DNA of 64,000 nt, taken from contig CM049307.1 of NCBI GenBank assembly GCA_026874595.1, forward strand, positions 95,766,330 to 95,830,329. The letters run 5' to 3'. Shown piece after piece: positions 60,326 to 64,000 of this stretch; the first letter of the stretch is position 1, and each line of letters opens with the position of its first letter. The position numbers were made by a program, and so were the translations under genes. Below the pieces are notes generated by a model. The model saw only the letters and a program-made list of their open reading frames with translations, ran no database searches and was not told the DNA's origin. Origin of the DNA: Sipunculus nudus (taxonomy: Eukaryota > Annelida > Sipuncula > Golfingiida > Sipunculidae).

Positions 60326-61097
60326 TAGAGGGGGTGAGAGAGAGCGAAAGAGACAGAGAAAAGATAAAGTGAAATGGAAAGAGAGCTATACTATATAAAA
60401 TATTTATCCGATATATAAAGGAGAGAGAGAAAAAAAGAAAGAAAGAGAGAGATAGAGAGAAAGAGAGACAGAGAAAGAACCTGAATCAGAGGGAAAAGTA
60501 ACAAACACCTATACTTTTAACAATATTTATTCGATATAGGTTATATAGGAGAGATAGAAAGAAAGAAAAGAGAGATAAAGAGAGAGATCAAGAAAAAGGG
60601 AGAGGGGAAAGAAAGAGAGAGAAGTAAAAAAGAGAGAGAGAGAGAGAGAGAATGATTGGGAAAGATAACATATATAAGCCTATATTTATTCATGGTCTAT
60701 AAAATTAAACAAATACAATGTAAATAATTGAACATGATTTTTTATGTGTGAATGCATTTGTCGTGTGCGCGATGGCAGCGCTAGGTAAAAAGTCCTTAGC
60801 GCTCGGTTGTACCAAGACGTTTGAATAAAGTATATAAGAACACTATACCCATGTAAGAGCAGGGTAGCGCTCGGTAAAAAGTCCTAGCGCTCGGTAGCCC
60901 CACGTTGGTTATAGCATTGCCTGGGGTGAACCAAGGGCAGCGCTCGGTAAAAAGACCGAGCGCTCGGTAGCCCAACGCGGGTCAGAGCAATGCCTGGTGT
61001 GAATCCAGGGTAGCGCTCGGTAAAAAGTCCTACCGAGCGCTAGCGCACGGTAGCGCTCGGTACGCTCGGTAGCGCTCGGTAAAACGACCGACCCTTA
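59360..61097. mobile_element. 1.74-kb foldback element with ACCGAGCGCT-repeat arms
   Basis: Arms of about 250-330 bp (59360-59610; 60760-61097) are inverted copies built from repeated TTTTTACCGAGCGCTACC and GCTAGCGCTCGGTA words, with matching unique pieces such as GGATTCACACCAGGCATTGC versus its complement near 60985-61010. TTTACAC directly flanks both sides (59353-59359; 61098-61104), a 7-bp target-site duplication. The paralogous segment at 62.97 kb lacks the insertion. The interior holds several (TA)n tracts and a (GA)-rich purine tract (60313-60660) and no transposase. Confidence 0.88.
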
Positions 61098-61200
61098 TTT
61101 ACACTAGTCAATCACAGGTGGCGCGACAGTAGAGCCCGTGAGTCCCGCGGCGAAGTTGGATTGTGTACATGTTAGAGATTTCTCTTGCAGATCCCTAGGG
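61098..61200 (+). repeat. Duplicated segment, copy 1 right part
   Basis: TCAATCACAGGTGGCGCGAC, GTAGAG-CCGTG and the following bases match 62980-63045, completing the copy broken by the foldback element. Confidence 0.8.
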
Positions 61201-62298
61201 AAACTCTATGCTATAAACAAAAGTTTACAAAGAAATTATGAACAAGAAAACCACTAAGAAGATAGGTCCTTCTTTTTTTCCCTCTTTGAACGGCGAATGC
61301 ATAACATAGAAAAGGCACCTGACTCCAAAGAATATGGTTTCCATAAACCATTTCTTACATTTATCCTGCTAACAATCTCATATAAACTGTGTTAAGGGCA
61401 GTATTGTTAGAATATGCAATCTTTACGGCACTAACAGCATAAAGCTTGAAGGGTTGACAAAACATTTTAACATCAAAATATATTTGGTTTTTTATTAATA
61501 CATTAAATTTACTCACGAAACATAATTTAAATCATATTCCTCCAATATCATATATATTCAACTAGTTTTCTTAATTCACTTATGCCTGTTCCATGTTTTA
61601 CACCGTTCAAGATATAATTCGTAAAACTTAAATGGTGTGGCTCCAATTTTTATTTTAAAATCTGTAGGTTATAAAATATATTCAGTTATATATCGTACGT
61701 TTGCTGATTCGGGACACAGAAAAAAAAATGTCGAGATCTCGAGATATTTATGCCTCATCATTGGTTACATTGCATATATTAATCAGAGTAAACAGGATGT
61801 ATGGTGCAGTAAACAGAAAATGCGCATTAATAGTTGAAAGCCATGTGTAATATTGAATTTATAATATATATTTTGAGACATTAAATATTGTTTAACCTTT
61901 ATCTCTAACACGTAGACAGACGTGGTGTTAAAAAAAAAATGATCTGTAAATGTTCCATAAAGTATCCTTTGAAACGGATATTTCTATACATTGCTGAACT
62001 TTGGTACATATAAATGTTTACATTGTCTTGTATTATAAACGTTAGTATTTAATAAAAATAAATTATTTATCATAGACTTAGGAGACCTTTGTTAAATTTA
62101 TACATGATAAGTAGCATACAGTTAACACAGATCTTTGGTAACTAAATATAATATAATATTCATGATGAAATAATATATCAGATTGTGCTCTTTCATGTGC
62201 TGAAGTGATTATTCTTACAGCTCTTTTTTAAGTTTAATTAACATATCAAGATCATGTTTTAAGCAAATCCTCAAACTTCAATACAATATTTAAGATAT

Positions 62299-62360
<62 letters not shown>

Positions 62361-62439
62361 CTTTTCTAAAATGGAACCATGCAAGAATTAAGTAACACTT
62401 TATTAGCTTTACATAATACTCCTAATACTCTAGAGATTT
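61201..62439. other. AT-rich stretch without supported genes
   Basis: (TA)n of about 60 bp at 62301-62359. No exon or RNA gene supported. Confidence 0.55.
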
Positions 62440-63045
62440 TGCTACGTAATGTCATAATCTGATCGTGACCGTTTTGTTTTTGGACCAGCATTGGATTGAA
62501 TTCTTGACATGAAAAAAAAATTAATTTGAGGGAAATTTCGGGGGTGGGGGGGGGGGCTACTGCCCCTAATGCCCCCTCTTGATCCGGCCCTGTTTTCTAT
62601 AAGGGAACATTGTCATCACGTATACCCAATGAGTCAGCTCAGTCTGGTAAAATGGGCATCTTTAAGAGTTAACAACCACAAGAAGCATAGATCATGCCTT
62701 CCAAGAACGCAATCTTACTTTTAAGGAAATTGTAAATAATGTTGGTTTATAGTAAGTAGGTAAATCTGATTTAAAGTCGGATACATTTCAGGTCAACAAG
62801 GCAACATGAGCTCGGGAGACCTTTTTAACCGACTACATTAATTATATTATAATCAATTAAATTTTCTACCATTTGAATAACACAATGATGAGTGGCATAA
62901 GATATTAAGATGCATGGACAAATATAAGGACCTGACACTACCTTGGTCACTGGTGTCAGTAGAACTGTTAGTTACATTAATCAATCACAGGCAGCGCCAC
63001 CGTAGAGTCCGTGTGCAGTGCCTCGGGTCAAATTTGACTGTGATT
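62440..63045 (+). repeat. Duplicated segment, copy 2 (empty site)
   Basis: Continuous version of the segment at 58880-59359 plus 61098-61200. At GAACTGTTAGTTACATTAAT (62962-62981) it runs straight through where the foldback element sits in the other copy. It also carries ~100 bp near 62760-62860 absent from copy 1. Confidence 0.85.
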
Positions 63046-63900
63046 ATGCTACAGTTAATATTTGTAATCAGTAAATACAGTTATTTCCTCAAACTTTCAG
63101 TAAATACGTTAAGTTCCCAATTCACGGTGAGACTTCACGTATTTACTATAAATTATAAGAATAAGGTGTTTTTCCTGAAAATCAGGACCAGGAATTTCGT
63201 GTATTTACTGATATAAAAAAATATATACAACAGTTATAACAATCCGAATATATTACATAATCAATCACATAAAACATTATAATTCCGCGTAACCTTTCTA
63301 TAATTTTGTCATCAGGAAACCTGCTTAAATAAAAATAGTGAAGCTACATGAATTTCCTCAAAGGTATATAAAACATAGACTACCATGACAACGATCTGAT
63401 TCTACTACATATGTATTCACTCAAATTATTTGATTTTAAGCCAGCTTATAATATACCCTTTCTATAAGACTGATGAGATATCTGGCTAACTTTCCGTACA
63501 TATTAAGGAACCGTAGGCAATTCTTATTCAGAAATGTTCTTATAACGCTGTTGTGGCTGAGGTATGTGCTTGTTTATCTACATATAATGAAAAAAGCACA
63601 TAAAACGGATAGTTCATGTGTTCCAGATGTCTCCTTTTAAAAAATTATCGTGTTTTTTACAACATCTCAATGTTTTATCGATACCTTGATTCAGCGTGAA
63701 TGAGCGAAAGAGTATTTTATTTTAAATCCGCTGAGTGTTTGTGTGTGTGCTATTTTTATATCTGAATAACGGTTTCATAGATTCTATTGAAAATTTACAT
63801 ATACTTTTTTTCCGTTTTCTTTAAATGGTGATGGTATATATTTTGATTAAAATGGACTAAATGACCTATCATACGGCTCTAAATTATATCAGCTTAATAA
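63046..63900. other. AT-rich stretch without supported genes
   Basis: No coding or RNA feature recognised. Confidence 0.5.
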
Positions 63901-63914
63901 AGCGTGACATGACG

Positions 63915-63940
63915 TGACGTCACTGAGTATAATGACGTCA
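63915..63940. promoter_or_regulatory. Pair of perfect CRE palindromes
   Basis: TGACGTCA occurs at 63915-63922 and 63933-63940, 18 bp apart start to start, with a further TGACGTG half-like site overlapping the first. CREB/ATF-type factors bind this palindrome. Two full copies within 26 bp of AT-rich DNA are unlikely by chance and may mark a promoter or enhancer of a gene beyond the window. Confidence 0.5.
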
Positions 63941-64000
63941 TTCAACCATTGTCATGGATGACTGCTAAGCTGCTATGTGAGTCATCATGAGGTTGGCAAA

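Noticed and set aside
15439-62359. (TA)n tracts as origins, CRISPR arrays or regulatory elements
   Set aside because: They are ordinary dinucleotide microsatellites without unique spacers or conserved flanks.

Overview
The window looks like AT-rich intergenic or intronic DNA of a metazoan, most likely a marine bivalve or related mollusc. This rests on dense diverged repeats, long (TA)n arrays, several tandem-repeat-cored elements of a kind familiar from bivalve genomes (the pearl / Helitron-associated 'HINE' type, one carrying an ACGG/ACAG-type microsatellite beside a terminal hairpin), decayed LINEs, a THAP-like fragment and no bacterial-style gene packing. The species assignment is inference. 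I find no complete host protein-coding gene, rRNA gene, intact tRNA gene or CRISPR array.

Layout. 0-4.4 kb: a decayed non-LTR retrotransposon (ORF1-like piece, endonuclease, reverse transcriptase, Cys/His C-terminus, ATTC-repeat 3' end). 4.4-21.4 kb: mostly featureless AT-rich DNA containing a diverged ~0.8 kb segmental duplication (about 6.9 and 9.1 kb), a tRNA-like SINE head, a second LINE 3' end, a THAP-like exon remnant, and locally duplicated blocks with (TA)n/(TG)n. 21.4-29.2 kb: three tandem-repeat-cored elements and other dispersed repeats. 30-36.5 kb: dispersed repeats, a 120-bp MITE with perfect 17-bp inverted ends, two LINE remnants and a five-unit ~336-bp tandem element ending in a strong hairpin.

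36.5-42.4 kb: a ~5.9 kb minisatellite with a ~30-bp unit whose orientation flips twice. 42.6-46.9 kb: a short MITE-like element split by a ~4.1 kb insertion whose ends are palindromic GGGGGTAATCTGAAAT arrays. An unsplit copy of the MITE lies at 48.15-48.39 kb. 51.07-52.08 kb: a 1-kb element with ~135-bp imperfect terminal inverted repeats. 54.3-56.1 kb: three candidate spliced exons on the plus strand, the only hint of a host transcript. 58.9-63.1 kb: a segment duplicated ~3.6 kb apart, with a 1.7-kb foldback element (ACCGAGCGCT-based arms, 7-bp target duplication) inserted in one copy, so the other serves as an empty site. The final ~90 bp carry two perfect CRE palindromes.

The genes do not form a pathway. 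The content is a record of transposition, tandem expansion and nested insertion. The best candidates for something undescribed are the two foldback-like elements, the orientation-switching minisatellite, and a GGTGGCGCCACC palindrome kept once per unit in two otherwise diverged tandem-repeat elements.
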